64,000 bases of DNA from Streptomyces bauhiniae (GCF_004784475.1 NZ_SRRT01000003.1:372001-436000), one strand, 5' to 3'; positions 38,261 to 47,683 are shown, numbered from the stretch's first letter. A program made the numbers and translations. Notes: generated by a model not told the origin, from the sequence alone.

Positions 38261-38779
38261 ATGGACGAGACGGAGTTCTGGGAGCTGATCGACGCCACCC
38301 GCGAGGCCGCCGAGGGCGACCCCGAGGAGCAGGCCGACCTGCTGGTGGACCGGCTGCTCCAGTTCGACCCGGACATGGTGCTGGACTTCGCCCGTCACTT
38401 CGAGGCCCGCTACAACCGCGCCTACCGCTGGGACCTGTGGGGCGCGGCCTGGCTCCTGCTGGACGGCGCGAGCGACGACGCCTTCGACTACTTCCGCTGC
38501 TGGCTCATCGGCCAGGGCCGCGAGGTCTTCGAGGGCGCCCTCCACGACCCGGACTCCCTCGCGGAGCTCCTCGACGAGTTCGACGACGAGATAGACGGCG
38601 ACGGCGAGGAACTCGGCTACGCGGCCGACGAGGCGTACGAACGCCTGACCGGCGTGGTCGCCCCCGACCTGGGCATCGCCCCCGCCCCCGGCGAACCCGC
38701 CGGCACCCCGATCGACTTCGAGAACGACGGCACCCTGGCGGACCGGTACCCCACCCTGTGGGACCGCTTCAAGCCGTGA
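38261..38779 (+). CDS. DUF4240 domain protein
   Basis: A 172-aa very acidic cytoplasmic protein (MDETEFWELIDATREAAEGDPEEQADLLVDRLLQ, FDPDMVLDFARHFEARYNRAYRWDLWGAAWLL, DDAFDYFRCWLIGQGREVFEGAL), matching the DUF4240 pattern. The start is the ATG at 38261, but the GTG directly before it (38258) is 6 nt after GATGCT and could also serve. Function unknown. Its stop is 3 bp from the stop of the convergent amidase gene. Confidence 0.85.
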   Translation: MDETEFWELIDATREAAEGDPEEQADLLVDRLLQFDPDMVLDFARHFEARYNRAYRWDLWGAAWLLLDGASDDAFDYFRCWLIGQGREVFEGALHDPDSLAELLDEFDDEIDGDGEELGYAADEAYERLTGVVAPDLGIAPAPGEPAGTPIDFENDGTLADRYPTLWDRFKP

Positions 38780-38782
38780 GTA

Positions 38783-39556
38783 CTAGCGGGTGCGGCCCTG
38801 GAGACGGGCTGCCTTGGCTCGGATGGTGGGGAGGGTGGTGGTGAGGGCGGCTCCGGGGCAGGTGGTGGCGTAGACGGTGTTGTGGCCGGCGATGGCGGGG
38901 AGGGTGGCGGGGGCGCCGGTGTGGTAGCGGCTGAGGTCGCTGGTGGAGGTCAGGCGGACGTGGGCGCGGGGGTCGGTGTCGGAGGGGCCGAGTTTCCAGG
39001 CGGCGAGCGCGGCGATGGCGTCGGTCATGGCGGTGGGGACCGTCGCGCCCGCGGTGAAGGTGCCGAGTGCGGCGATGCCCGTCGAGCGGTGGTTGAACCC
39101 CATGGTGTGGGCCCCGGTGACCGGCCGGTCGGCGCCCCCGGCGCGGCCCTCGTAGATGGTGCCGCAGCGGTCGACGAGGAAGTTGTAGCCGATGTCGTCC
39201 CAGTGCCGGGCGCCGGTCTGGCCGGAGTACAGCGAGCGGATGATGCGGGGGGCGTCGGCGCAGTCGTAGTCGTTGGGCGAGTCGGTGTGGTGGACGAAGA
39301 CGGCGATGACCCGGTCGTCGTAGCGCGGCGGGGGCTGGCGGCGCAGGGTGGCCTGGTCGAGCCAGGCGGAGCGGGGCAGGATGGCCGGGCGGGGCGCGCG
39401 GTGGGCGACGGGTGCGGTGCTCGGCGTGGGGTGCGCGGGGTGGGCCGTGACGGCGCGCTCGCTGCCGGTCACGAGCAGCAGCAGGGCGGCGACGGCGGTC
39501 AGGGCCGGCAGGACGCCGGGCAGGCGCGCGATACGCCACGGGCGCGTCCACTTCAT
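38783..39556 (-). CDS. PGRP/amidase_2-type N-acetylmuramoyl-L-alanine amidase, secreted or anchored
   Basis: A 257-aa protein with an N-terminal hydrophobic segment (PGVLPALTAVAALLLLVTG), then a peptidoglycan-recognition domain: ILPRSAWLDQ, VFVHHTDSPNDYDCADAPRIIRSLY, DIGYNFLVDRCGTIYEGRAGG, HTMGFNHRSTGIAALGTF and AGHNTVYATTCPG. Zinc ligands are expected at H in FVHHT, H in AHTMG and the Cys (or His) of the C-terminal ATTCPG. It would cut the MurNAc-L-Ala bond in the wall. The ATG at 39556 gives a short basic signal; longer in-frame starts are unlikely. Confidence 0.9.
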   Translation of the reverse strand: MKWTRPWRIARLPGVLPALTAVAALLLLVTGSERAVTAHPAHPTPSTAPVAHRAPRPAILPRSAWLDQATLRRQPPPRYDDRVIAVFVHHTDSPNDYDCADAPRIIRSLYSGQTGARHWDDIGYNFLVDRCGTIYEGRAGGADRPVTGAHTMGFNHRSTGIAALGTFTAGATVPTAMTDAIAALAAWKLGPSDTDPRAHVRLTSTSDLSRYHTGAPATLPAIAGHNTVYATTCPGAALTTTLPTIRAKAARLQGRTR

Positions 39557-39685
39557 GATCCCACTGTCGGCCCGGCGCGGCGGGTCCGCGATGTGTGGTG
39601 TGCCACCCGGTGGAACCATCGTCCAGGTCCGGGGCGTTTCTGTGGGTACACGCATACGGGAAGCCCCCGGGCGTGCGACTGATCA

Positions 39686-39700
39686 ACGGGGCTGCCCCGT
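39686..39700. promoter_or_regulatory. Palindrome upstream of the MarP-like protease
   Basis: ACGGGGCTGCCCCGT is a perfect 7-1-7 inverted repeat. It lies just before TATTAG (39704-39709), a plausible -10 box about 25 bp upstream of the gene start. It could be an operator or a small hairpin. Confidence 0.35.
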
Positions 39701-39733
39701 CCGTATTAGGGGGTCCGACAGAAAGGCGGCTTC

Positions 39734-40927
39734 GTGGACCTGCTCGACGTGCTGCTCGTGCTGGTGATCCTGCTGTACGCGGCTTCGGGGTACCGGCGCG
39801 GGCTGGTGGCCGGGTGTGTCTCGCTGGCCGGCTTCGTGGGCGGCGCGGCGGTCGGCGTGTGGGCGCTGCCGTGGGTGACGGGGCTGGTGACGCGCGGCTC
39901 GGCGGCGGCCACGGTGGTCGCGGTGCTCACCGTGCTGGTGCCGGGCATGATCGGGCACGAGCTGGCGGGCCGCCTGGCGCTGAAGCTGCGCAGCCGGATG
40001 GACCGAGCGGCCCCGGGCCCGCTGCGGGTCGCGGACGGCATCGGGGGCGCCGCCGCCAACGGGGTCGCCGTCCTCCTCGTCGCGTGGGTCGCCGCGAGCG
40101 TGCTGGGCGCGGCCCCCTCGCAGACGGTGACGACGGCGATCCGCAACTCCGCCCTGCTCGGCGCGGTCCAGCAGACGATGCCGGAGACCACCCCCGCCTG
40201 GTTCTCGCGGGCCACCTCCGCGCTGACGGAGGCGGGCTTCCCGCAGGTCTTCAACCCCTTCGAGAACGAGTCGACCGCGCAGGTGGCCGAGCCCTCCGGT
40301 GACAGCGTGACCCCGGCGGCCACGGAGGCGGCCCGGCGCAGCACCGTGAAGATCGAGGGCTCGGCGGGCGCCGAGGGCCGCGAGGGCAGCGGCTTCGTGT
40401 ACTCCCCGCGCCGGGTGATGACCAACGCGCACGTGGTGGCCGGCATCGACAATCCGACGGTACGGATCGGCGGGGTCGGCCCGGTGTACCGGGCGCGGGT
40501 GGTGCTGTTCGACCCGAACAAGGACGTGGCGGTGCTGTACGTACCGGGGCTGCGCGCCCCGGTGCTCCCCTTCGACTCCTCCGCCCGGCGCGGCGAGTCG
40601 GCGGTGGTCGCGGGCTACCCGCAGGACGGCAGCCTCGATCTCCAGGCGGCGACGGTGGCGAACCGGGTGCGGGCGACCGGTCAGAACATCTACAGCGACC
40701 GTACGGTCACCCGCGAGATCTACTCCATCCGCTCCACCGTCCGGCCGGGCAACTCCGGCGGCCCGCTGCTCACCACCGACGGCCGGGTCTTCGGCGTGGT
40801 CTTCGCCCGCTCCACCTCCAGCGCCGAGACGGGGTACGTGCTCACCGCGTCGGAGGTCTCGGCGGACGCCGCCCGCGCGCAGACCGCGACGGCGCCGGTG
40901 GACACGGGTGAGCTGATCACGTCGTAG
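39734..40927 (+). CDS. MarP-like membrane serine protease (CvpA domain plus trypsin domain)
   Basis: This 397-aa protein has an N-terminal CvpA-type domain of four helices (residues 1-130) and a periplasm-side trypsin-like domain with triad H233 (VMTNAHVVAG), D264 (NKDVAVLYV) and S341 (RPGNSGGPLL). This is the layout of mycobacterial MarP (acid and oxidative stress resistance). GTG start with AAAGGCGG upstream. The substrate in the wall or envelope is unknown. Confidence 0.92.
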   Translation: MDLLDVLLVLVILLYAASGYRRGLVAGCVSLAGFVGGAAVGVWALPWVTGLVTRGSAAATVVAVLTVLVPGMIGHELAGRLALKLRSRMDRAAPGPLRVADGIGGAAANGVAVLLVAWVAASVLGAAPSQTVTTAIRNSALLGAVQQTMPETTPAWFSRATSALTEAGFPQVFNPFENESTAQVAEPSGDSVTPAATEAARRSTVKIEGSAGAEGREGSGFVYSPRRVMTNAHVVAGIDNPTVRIGGVGPVYRARVVLFDPNKDVAVLYVPGLRAPVLPFDSSARRGESAVVAGYPQDGSLDLQAATVANRVRATGQNIYSDRTVTREIYSIRSTVRPGNSGGPLLTTDGRVFGVVFARSTSSAETGYVLTASEVSADAARAQTATAPVDTGELITS

Positions 40928-40975
40928 GGAGTAGACGGCCGCCCTGATTCCGGACGAGCGGGGCATGCTGGGATC

Positions 40976-41872
40976 ATGGACTCTTCCCGAATCGCGGTGA
41001 CCGGCGCGTCCGGTCTCATCGGCAGCGCCCTGGTGCGGTCCCTCACCGCCGACGGGCACCAGGTGGTGCGGCTGGTCCGGCGCGAGCCGCAGGGCCCGGA
41101 CGAGGTCCGCTGGGACCCCCAGGAGAGTTACGTGGACGCGGCCGGGCTGGCAGGCGTCCACGCGGTGGTGAACCTGGCGGGCGCGGGGATCGGGGACAAG
41201 CGCTGGACGCCGGAGTACAAGCGGATGATCCGCGACAGCCGGGTGTTCGGCACGACCGCGCTCGCGGAGGCCGCCGCCTCCCTGCCCGAGCCGCCGCGCG
41301 TCTTCGTGAACGGCAGCGCGATCGGCTTCTACGGCGAGACCGGCGACCGGATCGTGGACGAGGACGCCCCGCCCGGCGAGGGGTTCCTGCCCTCGGTGTG
41401 CGAGGAGTGGGAGGAGGCGGCCGCGCCGGTGCGGGAGGCGGGCGTACGGACGGCGTTCGTGCGGACCGGTCTGGTGGTGTCCGCCGCCGGCGGGGCGTGG
41501 GCCAAGATGTTCCCCCTGTTCAAGGCGGGGCTCGGCGGGCGTCTTGGCAGCGGGAAGCAGTACTGGTCGTACATCGCGCTGCACGACGAGGTGGCGGCGA
41601 TCCGGCACATCCTGGACCGGGAGGACCTGTCCGGGCCGTTCAACCTGACCGCGCCGCACCCGCTGACCAACCAGGAGATCACCGAGGCGATGGGCCGGGT
41701 GCTGCACCGGCCGACCCCGTTCCCGGTGCCGGCGGCGGTGCTGAAGACCGTGCTGGGCGAGATGGCGGGAGACGTGCTGGGAAGTCAGCGGGTGGTGCCC
41801 AAGCGGCTGTTGGAGTCCGGGTTCCAGTTCGCGTTCCCCGGCATCGAGGACACGATCCGCGCGGCGGAGTAG
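40976..41872 (+). CDS. TIGR01777-family NAD(P)-dependent epimerase/SDR protein
   Basis: A 298-aa extended-SDR protein: GASGLIGSALVRSL cofactor loop, AVVNLAGAGIGDKRW, FVNGSAIGFYGETGDRIVDED and the C-terminal PVPAAVLKTVLGEMAGDVLGSQRVVPKRL. These are family marks of TIGR01777, whose substrate is unknown. The usual YxxxK active pair is not obvious (GFYGETGD instead). CATGCT six nt before the ATG suggests a leaderless start. Confidence 0.88.
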   Translation: MDSSRIAVTGASGLIGSALVRSLTADGHQVVRLVRREPQGPDEVRWDPQESYVDAAGLAGVHAVVNLAGAGIGDKRWTPEYKRMIRDSRVFGTTALAEAAASLPEPPRVFVNGSAIGFYGETGDRIVDEDAPPGEGFLPSVCEEWEEAAAPVREAGVRTAFVRTGLVVSAAGGAWAKMFPLFKAGLGGRLGSGKQYWSYIALHDEVAAIRHILDREDLSGPFNLTAPHPLTNQEITEAMGRVLHRPTPFPVPAAVLKTVLGEMAGDVLGSQRVVPKRLLESGFQFAFPGIEDTIRAAE

Positions 41873-42065
41873 GCCGGCGGCATAGGCGTGATCTTGAGGG
41901 GCACAAAGCGGTCATGACCGTATGCGACCGCCGTGCGACCGTGCCCTGCCGATGCGCGACTGGCATTGACCGACAATGACCCTAACCTCGACCCGAACTC
42001 GCGTATCCGGCGGGCCAGTTGAGGGCATGACCTCTCCACCGCCGTGCAACCACAGGAGGGGCCAC

Positions 42066-43433
42066 GTGCTTGAGCCCGCGTACCAGGTGGACGTCGTCGT
42101 CGTGGGGGCCGGGGTCGCCGGACTCGCGGCGGCCCATCGGCTGACCAGCGCAGGAGTGACGACCGCAGTCCTGGAGGCCGCCCCGGAGGTCGGCGGCCGT
42201 ATGTCGACCGAGAAGGTCGACGGCTTCCGTCTCGACCGCGTCGGACGGCCCCTGACCACGCCCGGCACCGAGCTGCGCACCGTGCCGGGGCTGGAACCGC
42301 TCGCGCTCAAGCAGTTCGCGCCCGGTGTGCTGCTGCACCGGGACGGCCGCAGGCACCGTGCGGGCGCGCCGGCACCCGTAGGGGGCGCAAGGGGCGCACT
42401 CCATGTGGCGCGCGCCCTGGCGAGCGCCCCTAGGGGGCCGGTCGCCGTGCTGCCCGGCCGGGCCGGTACGGCGGTCGGCGGGGCATGGGACCAGGCCCGG
42501 CTGAACGCCGCGCTGGCCCGGATCGCGGCCACCCCGGTGGACCGGCTGCTGGCCCGCCCGGAACAGGCCGCCGCCGACGCGCTGGCGGCGCGCGGGATTC
42601 CGGCCCGTACCGTCGACGGCTTCCTGCGGCCGCTGCTCGCCGCGCTGCTGTGCGACCCGGAACTGAGCACGTCCAGCCGGGGTGCCGACCTCGCGCTGCG
42701 GGCGTTCGCGGGGGGCCGGCTGAGCGTGCCGGAGGGCGGGGCGGACGTACTGCCCGAGCTGCTGGCGCGCGCCCTGCCGACGGGCACGGTACGCACCGGG
42801 GTGCGGGTCACCTCGGTCTCCACCACCTCGGTCACCACCGCCGAGCACGGCGTGCTGCGCTGTCGCGCGGTGCTGCTGGCCACGGACGCCCGCGCGGCGG
42901 CCGAGCTGCTGCCGGGACTCCGCGTCCCGGACTTCCACCCGGTGACCGTCGTCCACCACACCACCGACGACCCCGGCCCGGCGCTCTCCACGGGCACCTC
43001 CCTGCTGCTGGACGCGGACCGGGGCGGCCCGGTCGCCCACACGGCGGTCCTCAGCAACGTCGACCCCAGCCGCGCCCCGGCGGGCCGCACCCTGATCTCC
43101 TCCACCGTCCTCGGCACCCCGCCGGACGACGTGGACGCCGCCGTCCGCGCCCACCTGTCCCGCCTGTACGGCACGCCCACGAACCGCTGGGAAACCCTGG
43201 CCGTCCACCACACTCCCGACGCCGTCCCGTCGATGCGCCCCGCCTACGACCCCCACCGCCCCGTACGCCTCCTGGCCGGCCTCTACGTCTGCGGCGACCA
43301 CCGCGACACCACCACCCTCCAGGGCGCCCTCCACTCCGCCACCCGAGCCACAACAGCCATCCTCACGGACCTGGGCGCCACAACCTCGATGCACTTGGCA
43401 GACCCCCCGGCATCAATGCCACGCGCGGCCTGA
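42066..43433 (+). CDS. FAD-dependent amine-oxidase-type oxidoreductase
   Basis: This 455-aa flavoprotein begins VLEPAYQVDVVVVGAGVAGLAAAHRL (Rossmann dinucleotide loop), followed by LEAAPEVGGRMSTEKVDGFRLDRVG, the FAD-binding strand 2 and the amine-oxidase-like GGRMST. A C-terminal FAD motif LLAGLYVCGDHRDTTTLQGALHSA is present. GTG at 42066 with AGGAGG six bases upstream; the longer ORF start is rejected. Substrate unknown. Followed by a 644-bp repetitive non-coding tract. Confidence 0.9.
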   Translation: MLEPAYQVDVVVVGAGVAGLAAAHRLTSAGVTTAVLEAAPEVGGRMSTEKVDGFRLDRVGRPLTTPGTELRTVPGLEPLALKQFAPGVLLHRDGRRHRAGAPAPVGGARGALHVARALASAPRGPVAVLPGRAGTAVGGAWDQARLNAALARIAATPVDRLLARPEQAAADALAARGIPARTVDGFLRPLLAALLCDPELSTSSRGADLALRAFAGGRLSVPEGGADVLPELLARALPTGTVRTGVRVTSVSTTSVTTAEHGVLRCRAVLLATDARAAAELLPGLRVPDFHPVTVVHHTTDDPGPALSTGTSLLLDADRGGPVAHTAVLSNVDPSRAPAGRTLISSTVLGTPPDDVDAAVRAHLSRLYGTPTNRWETLAVHHTPDAVPSMRPAYDPHRPVRLLAGLYVCGDHRDTTTLQGALHSATRATTAILTDLGATTSMHLADPPASMPRAA

Positions 43434-44077
43434 CACGGGGGCCCGGCCGGCCCACCCGGACCGAGCCGGCCGGGCCCCCGCCCCCCCGCGCCTCCAAGAC
43501 CCCGCGCTGCGGTCTCGGCCCTACGAGCCCTGCCTCCGCACCCACCGCGACACGAGCACCGGCCGAAGGACTCGACGCCAAGCGCTCCGCACCCACACCC
43601 GGCGGCAGCACCCCGAGCCCTGCCACGGCCCAGAGGCCGGCCAGCGGGTCGGGTCGGGTCGGGTCGGGTCGGGTCGGGTCGGGTCGGGTCGGGTCGGGTC
43701 GGGTCAGTGGACGCTACTTTCCCAGCCCTGCCCCGCCCGGCCGGAGGCCCGCCGCACCGCCATGCGGGGCCGACGAGCACTGCCTCACCGCCCTGAGCCG
43801 GAGAACTCCACGCTAGGCCACCAGCCCCCGCGCCCAGCCAGGGCCCACCGCACCCCGATGACAGGTCGACGGCCGCCGACCCGCACGCCCACCACAACCC
43901 GAGCACCAGCCGCAGGACTCAGCACCGGACCACCAGACACCCGCGCCCTGCCGGAGCCCACCGCGGTCGCGACGACGGGTCGGCGGGCGCCGCCCCGTGC
44001 CCACCGCGGCCCGTGCGCCTGGCGGGCCTTCGCGACGATGGACGGCGCGGCCCAGCCCCTAGGGCACCCCCCTGCCC
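43434..44077. other. 644-bp repetitive non-coding tract between FAD oxidoreductase and HTH/TPR regulator
   Basis: No supported gene. The tract is Pro/Arg-coding-like in all frames and holds twelve tandem GGGTC units (43646-43705, separate entry) plus degenerate repeats: 43539-43579 and 43886-43926 match at 32 of 41 positions by hand count (ACGAGCACCGGCCGAAGGAC versus CCGAGCACCAGCCGCAGGAC). The 9-mer GCCCACCGC recurs several times. It looks like slowly decaying repeat DNA. Confidence 0.6.
43646..43705. repeat. Twelve tandem copies of GGGTC
   Basis: Sixty uninterrupted bases of the 5-mer GGGTC, 12 exact copies. The unit is not a multiple of three, so it is unlikely to be coding. Runs of GGG separated by TC can fold into a G-quadruplex on the plus strand. 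It is likely to vary in copy number between strains. Confidence 0.95.
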
Positions 44078-45508
44078 TTACCCCAGCGCCGCCACCCGCT
44101 CCCGGTACCCCCTCGCCGGGGCCGCGTCGCGGTAGGGCTCCAGGCGGCGTTCGAAGTCGCGGATGTATTCCACCGCGCGGACCGAGCGCATTTCGGCGGC
44201 CTGGGCCGCGGCTTCGGCGGCGAGGGTGCAGGCCAGGTCGAGGTCGCCGAGGCCCAGGCGGGCGGTGGCCAGGACGACGCGGGAGAAGAGGCGGCTGCGG
44301 GCGTGGGTGGCGGAGCGGAGCCGGAGGGAGCGCTCGGCGTGCTGGGCGGCCGCCCGGAACTGGTGCAGATCCCGGTGGCAGTGGCCGAGTTCGTCGGCGA
44401 GCTGGGCCTCGTCGAAGAAGCGCGCCCAGTGCGGCACGTCGTCGCCGGGCCGGGCCGTCTCCAGGGCGCGCTCGGCACGTACCAGTGCGCCGGTGCACGC
44501 CCGCGTCTCCCCGAGGACGGCGTGCGCCCGCGCCTCCGCCGCGTGCAGCAGGGCCTGCACCACGGGCGTCGCGCCAGTACCGATCCCCTGCTGGGCGACC
44601 CGCGCCAACTGGACGGCCTCCCGCCCGTGCCCGAGGTAGACGGCCTGGCGGCTCATGGTGACCAGCACGTACGAGCCGTAGGCCCGGTCACCGGCCGCCT
44701 GGGCGAGCCGCAGGGCCTGCACGAAGTACCGCTGGGCGAGCCCGTGCGCGGCGATGTCGTACGAGGTCCAGCCGGCCAGCCGGGTGAGGTCGGCGGCCGC
44801 GCCGAACAGCCGGCGGCCGGTCTGCTCGGAGTAGCTGCCGCGCAGCATCGGCTCGCACTCGTGCTCCAGGTAGCGCACGAGCGCCTGCCGGGCGTGCCCG
44901 CCGCCGTACTGGTCGTCCAGCGCCCGGAACAGCTCCCCCACCGACCGCAGCGCGGCGAGGTCCCCGCCGGTCACCCGGTGCCCGGAGGGGCGCGCAGCGG
45001 GAGGTGCGGGGGCGCGCACGGGCCCGGCCTGCGCCGGTACCCGGACCGCGGGCTCCCGCGCCACCCGGTCGTCGGCCTTGCCGATCAGCCAGTCCCGGCT
45101 GGGCACGACCAGCCCGGCGGGCGTGAACGCGATCTTCCGCAGCTCGGCATGGCTGCCCGAGTCCTTGCGCCACAGCCCGCTGACGATGTCGACGGCCTCC
45201 TCGGGCGTCCCCGCGAACTCGAGCCCGGCGTACACCGGAGCGCACGCGTCCAGCCCGAGATCCTGGGCGGTGAGCCGGCGGCCGAGGCGGCGGGTGAAGA
45301 CCTCGGCGATCAGCGCGGGAGTGGTCCCGCGCGGCTGCTGGCCGCGCAGCCAGCGGGTGACGGAGGTCTTGTCGTATCTGAGGTCCAGCCCGTGTTCCAG
45401 GCCGAGCTGATCGACGCGACGGGCCAGACCCGCGTTGGAGAACCCCGCCTCTGCGATGAGCGCGGCGAGCTGGCGGTTGGGGGTGCGCTGCGCGGGTCGG
45501 TCCGTCAT
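44078..45508 (-). CDS. Large HTH/TPR regulator (NsdA-like family)
   Basis: A 476-aa protein. Its N-terminal 90 residues (NRQLAALIAEAGFSNAGLARRVDQLGLEHGLDLRYDKTSVTRWLRGQQPRGTTPALIAEVF) form an HTH-type DNA-binding domain. The rest is helical and TPR-like (RQALVRYLEHECEPMLRGSYSEQTGRRLFGAAADLTRLAGW, ADELGHCHRDLHQFRAAAQHAERSL). This architecture is common in Streptomyces regulators of development and antibiotic production, such as NsdA. The target is unknown. ATG start; lipB starts 251 bp away in the opposite direction. Confidence 0.85.
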   Translation of the reverse strand: MTDRPAQRTPNRQLAALIAEAGFSNAGLARRVDQLGLEHGLDLRYDKTSVTRWLRGQQPRGTTPALIAEVFTRRLGRRLTAQDLGLDACAPVYAGLEFAGTPEEAVDIVSGLWRKDSGSHAELRKIAFTPAGLVVPSRDWLIGKADDRVAREPAVRVPAQAGPVRAPAPPAARPSGHRVTGGDLAALRSVGELFRALDDQYGGGHARQALVRYLEHECEPMLRGSYSEQTGRRLFGAAADLTRLAGWTSYDIAAHGLAQRYFVQALRLAQAAGDRAYGSYVLVTMSRQAVYLGHGREAVQLARVAQQGIGTGATPVVQALLHAAEARAHAVLGETRACTGALVRAERALETARPGDDVPHWARFFDEAQLADELGHCHRDLHQFRAAAQHAERSLRLRSATHARSRLFSRVVLATARLGLGDLDLACTLAAEAAAQAAEMRSVRAVEYIRDFERRLEPYRDAAPARGYRERVAALG

Positions 45509-45759
45509 GTGCGGTGCGGTCTCCTGCCTGACAGGCCACTGAGGTGCCGGGACGGGCTGTGAACAGCCCTTTTGGCCTCACGAACGGCGCGAATGTAGCG
45601 GAGAGTGAACAAGCCCTCGCACAGTTCCCCGTGCATTCATCCGATCGTGTGAGGATTACCCGCGCGGCTGACGTCACCCGTCCGGACGTACAGTGGCGTG
45701 GGCGCCGTACGCGCCTGACAGGCCCGACGAGGGGTGCCCGGCTTAGGGAGGCGCTTGCC

Positions 45760-46554
45760 GTGAGTGACTTGCGGTTCGTCCACATGGGGTTCGGCGCGGA
45801 CGCCGTCGACTACCAGGAGGCGTGGGACGAGCAGCGCCGGGTGCACGCCGCCCGGTTCGCCGACGAGATCCCCGACACCGTCCTGCTGCTGGAACACCCC
45901 CCGGTGTACACGGCCGGCCGCCGCACCGACCCGAGCGAGCGCCCGCTGGACGGCACCCCCGTGATCGACGTGGACCGGGGCGGCAAGATCACCTGGCACG
46001 GTCCGGGCCAGCTCGTCGGCTACCCGATCCAGAAGCTCCCCCGCCCCGTGGACGTCATCGCCCACGTCCGCCGCCTGGAGGAGGCCCTGATCCGCGCCTG
46101 CGCGGAGTACGGCGTCCAGACCACCCGGATCGAGGGCCGCAGCGGTGTCTGGGTGCTGGGCGACCCGGTCGAGCAGCGCCTCGGCGGTCTCTCCCTCGAC
46201 TTCGATCCCCGGATCGCCGACGAGGAGTTCGACCCCCGGATGAACGGCCCGGAGTACGCCCCCTCCAACGCGGGCCAGCGCCGCGAGGACCGCAAGATCG
46301 CCGCGATCGGCATCCGCGTGGCCAAGGGCGTCACCATGCACGGCTTCGCGCTCAACGTGAACCCGGACAACCGCTGGTTCGACCGCATCATCCCGTGCGG
46401 CATCCGCGACGCCGGTGTCGCCTCGCTCGCCAATGAGCTGGGCCGGGACATCACGATCGAGGAGGTCGTGCCGGTGGTCGAACGCCACTTGCGCGAGGTC
46501 ATGGCCGAGGCCGTCCTCGCCCCCCGGGTGATCGAGAAGCCCGCCGCGGTCTGA
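45760..46554 (+). CDS. lipB: Lipoyl(octanoyl) transferase
   Basis: A 264-aa enzyme that moves octanoyl from acyl-carrier protein to the lipoyl lysines of E2 proteins such as SucB. Family marks: [33 protein letters not shown], catalytic K179 ([12 protein letters not shown]) and C213 ([10 protein letters not shown]). An insert of about 30 residues rich in Asp/Pro ([25 protein letters not shown] split over 149-172) precedes the lysine. GTG with GGGAGG 8 nt upstream. lipA follows after 121 bp. Confidence 0.95.
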   Translation: MSDLRFVHMGFGADAVDYQEAWDEQRRVHAARFADEIPDTVLLLEHPPVYTAGRRTDPSERPLDGTPVIDVDRGGKITWHGPGQLVGYPIQKLPRPVDVIAHVRRLEEALIRACAEYGVQTTRIEGRSGVWVLGDPVEQRLGGLSLDFDPRIADEEFDPRMNGPEYAPSNAGQRREDRKIAAIGIRVAKGVTMHGFALNVNPDNRWFDRIIPCGIRDAGVASLANELGRDITIEEVVPVVERHLREVMAEAVLAPRVIEKPAAV

Positions 46555-46613
46555 TCCGGGAATGCGGCCTGCGTCCGCGAGGTTTTCACCCCCGGTAGGA
46601 CCCCATGAACACG

Positions 46614-46633
46614 GGCGTACCCTGGTGTACGCC
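46614..46633. promoter_or_regulatory. Inverted repeat in the lipA promoter
   Basis: GGCGTAC, six bases, GTACGCC: a perfect 7-bp inverted repeat 43 bp before the lipA start. It embeds TACCCT, which could be the -10 box, so a protein bound here would block transcription. No regulator can be named from sequence. Confidence 0.4.
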
Positions 46634-46675
46634 GAAGAATCGAAGACTTACTTCGCAACAAGCAGGGAGCCGGTC

Positions 46676-47641
46676 GTGTCCGCAGTCGCACCCGACGGAC
46701 GCAAGATGCTGCGCCTGGAGGTCCGTAACAGCCAGACCCCCATCGAGCGCAAGCCCGAGTGGATCAAGACGCGGGCGAAAATGGGACCCGAGTACACCAA
46801 GATGCAGAACCTCGTGAAGAGCGAGGGCCTGCACACCGTGTGCCAGGAGGCCGGCTGCCCGAACATCTACGAGTGCTGGGAGGACCGCGAGGCGACCTTC
46901 CTCATCGGCGGCGACCAGTGCACCCGGCGCTGTGACTTCTGCCAGATCGACACCGGCAAGCCCGAGGCCCTGGACCGGGACGAGCCGCGCCGCGTGGGCG
47001 AGTCCGTGGTCACCATGGACCTCAACTACGCCACGATCACCGGCGTCGCCCGCGACGACCTGGAGGACGGCGGCGCCTGGCTGTACGCCGAGACGGTGCG
47101 CCAGATCCACGCCCAGACCGCGGGCCGCGAGACCGGCCGCACCAAGGTCGAGCTGCTGGCCCCCGACTTCAACGCGGTGCCCGAGCAGCTCGCCGAGGTC
47201 TTCGAGTCCCGCCCCGAGGTCTTCGCGCACAACGTCGAGACGGTCCCGCGCATCTTCAAGCGCATCCGCCCCGGCTTCCGCTACGAGCGCTCGCTGAAGG
47301 TCATCACCGAGGCCCGCGACTTCGGGCTGGTCACCAAGTCCAACCTGATCCTCGGCATGGGCGAGACCCGCGAGGAGGTCGTGGAGGCGCTCCAGCAGCT
47401 CCACGACGCCGGCTGCGAGCTGGTCACCATCACCCAGTACCTGCGCCCCTCCGTGCGCCACCACCCCGTCGAGCGCTGGGTGAAGCCGCAGGAGTTCGTG
47501 GAGCTGAAGGAGGAGGCCGAGCGGATCGGCTTCTCCGGTGTGATGTCGGGCCCGCTGGTCCGTTCCTCCTACCGCGCCGGGCGCCTTTACCAGATGGCGA
47601 TCGAGAAGCGTGGTAACTACATCGCCGCCCAGGCGGTGTGA
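46676..47641 (+). CDS. lipA: Lipoyl synthase (radical SAM)
   Basis: This 321-aa radical-SAM enzyme inserts two sulfurs into octanoyl-E2. It has the auxiliary cluster cysteines C56, C61 and C67 ([13 protein letters not shown]) and the radical-[11 protein letters not shown] (C82, C86, C89), plus [16 protein letters not shown] and [24 protein letters not shown] at 46676 is preferred (AGGGAG 7 nt upstream). It uses a sacrificial Fe-S cluster, so it depends on the Fe-S supply system. It follows lipB. Confidence 0.97.
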   Translation: MSAVAPDGRKMLRLEVRNSQTPIERKPEWIKTRAKMGPEYTKMQNLVKSEGLHTVCQEAGCPNIYECWEDREATFLIGGDQCTRRCDFCQIDTGKPEALDRDEPRRVGESVVTMDLNYATITGVARDDLEDGGAWLYAETVRQIHAQTAGRETGRTKVELLAPDFNAVPEQLAEVFESRPEVFAHNVETVPRIFKRIRPGFRYERSLKVITEARDFGLVTKSNLILGMGETREEVVEALQQLHDAGCELVTITQYLRPSVRHHPVERWVKPQEFVELKEEAERIGFSGVMSGPLVRSSYRAGRLYQMAIEKRGNYIAAQAV

Positions 47642-47671
47642 GCGAGTCGTGTGAAATCAGGCACAAGTTCC

Positions 47672-47683
47672 TACTGGCCAGTA
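47672..47683. promoter_or_regulatory. Perfect 12-bp palindrome TACTGGCCAGTA
   Basis: TACTGGCCAGTA is fully self-complementary and lies 31 bp after the lipA stop. The following AATGGCC repeats part of it. TetR- or GntR-type operators often look like this, but it could also be a 3'-UTR hairpin without function. Confidence 0.4.

Noticed and set aside
43762..44661. Open frames in the 43.4-44.1 kb tract
   Set aside because: They are Pro/Arg/Ala-only, lack Shine-Dalgarno or leaderless boxes and run into the antisense of the regulator gene.
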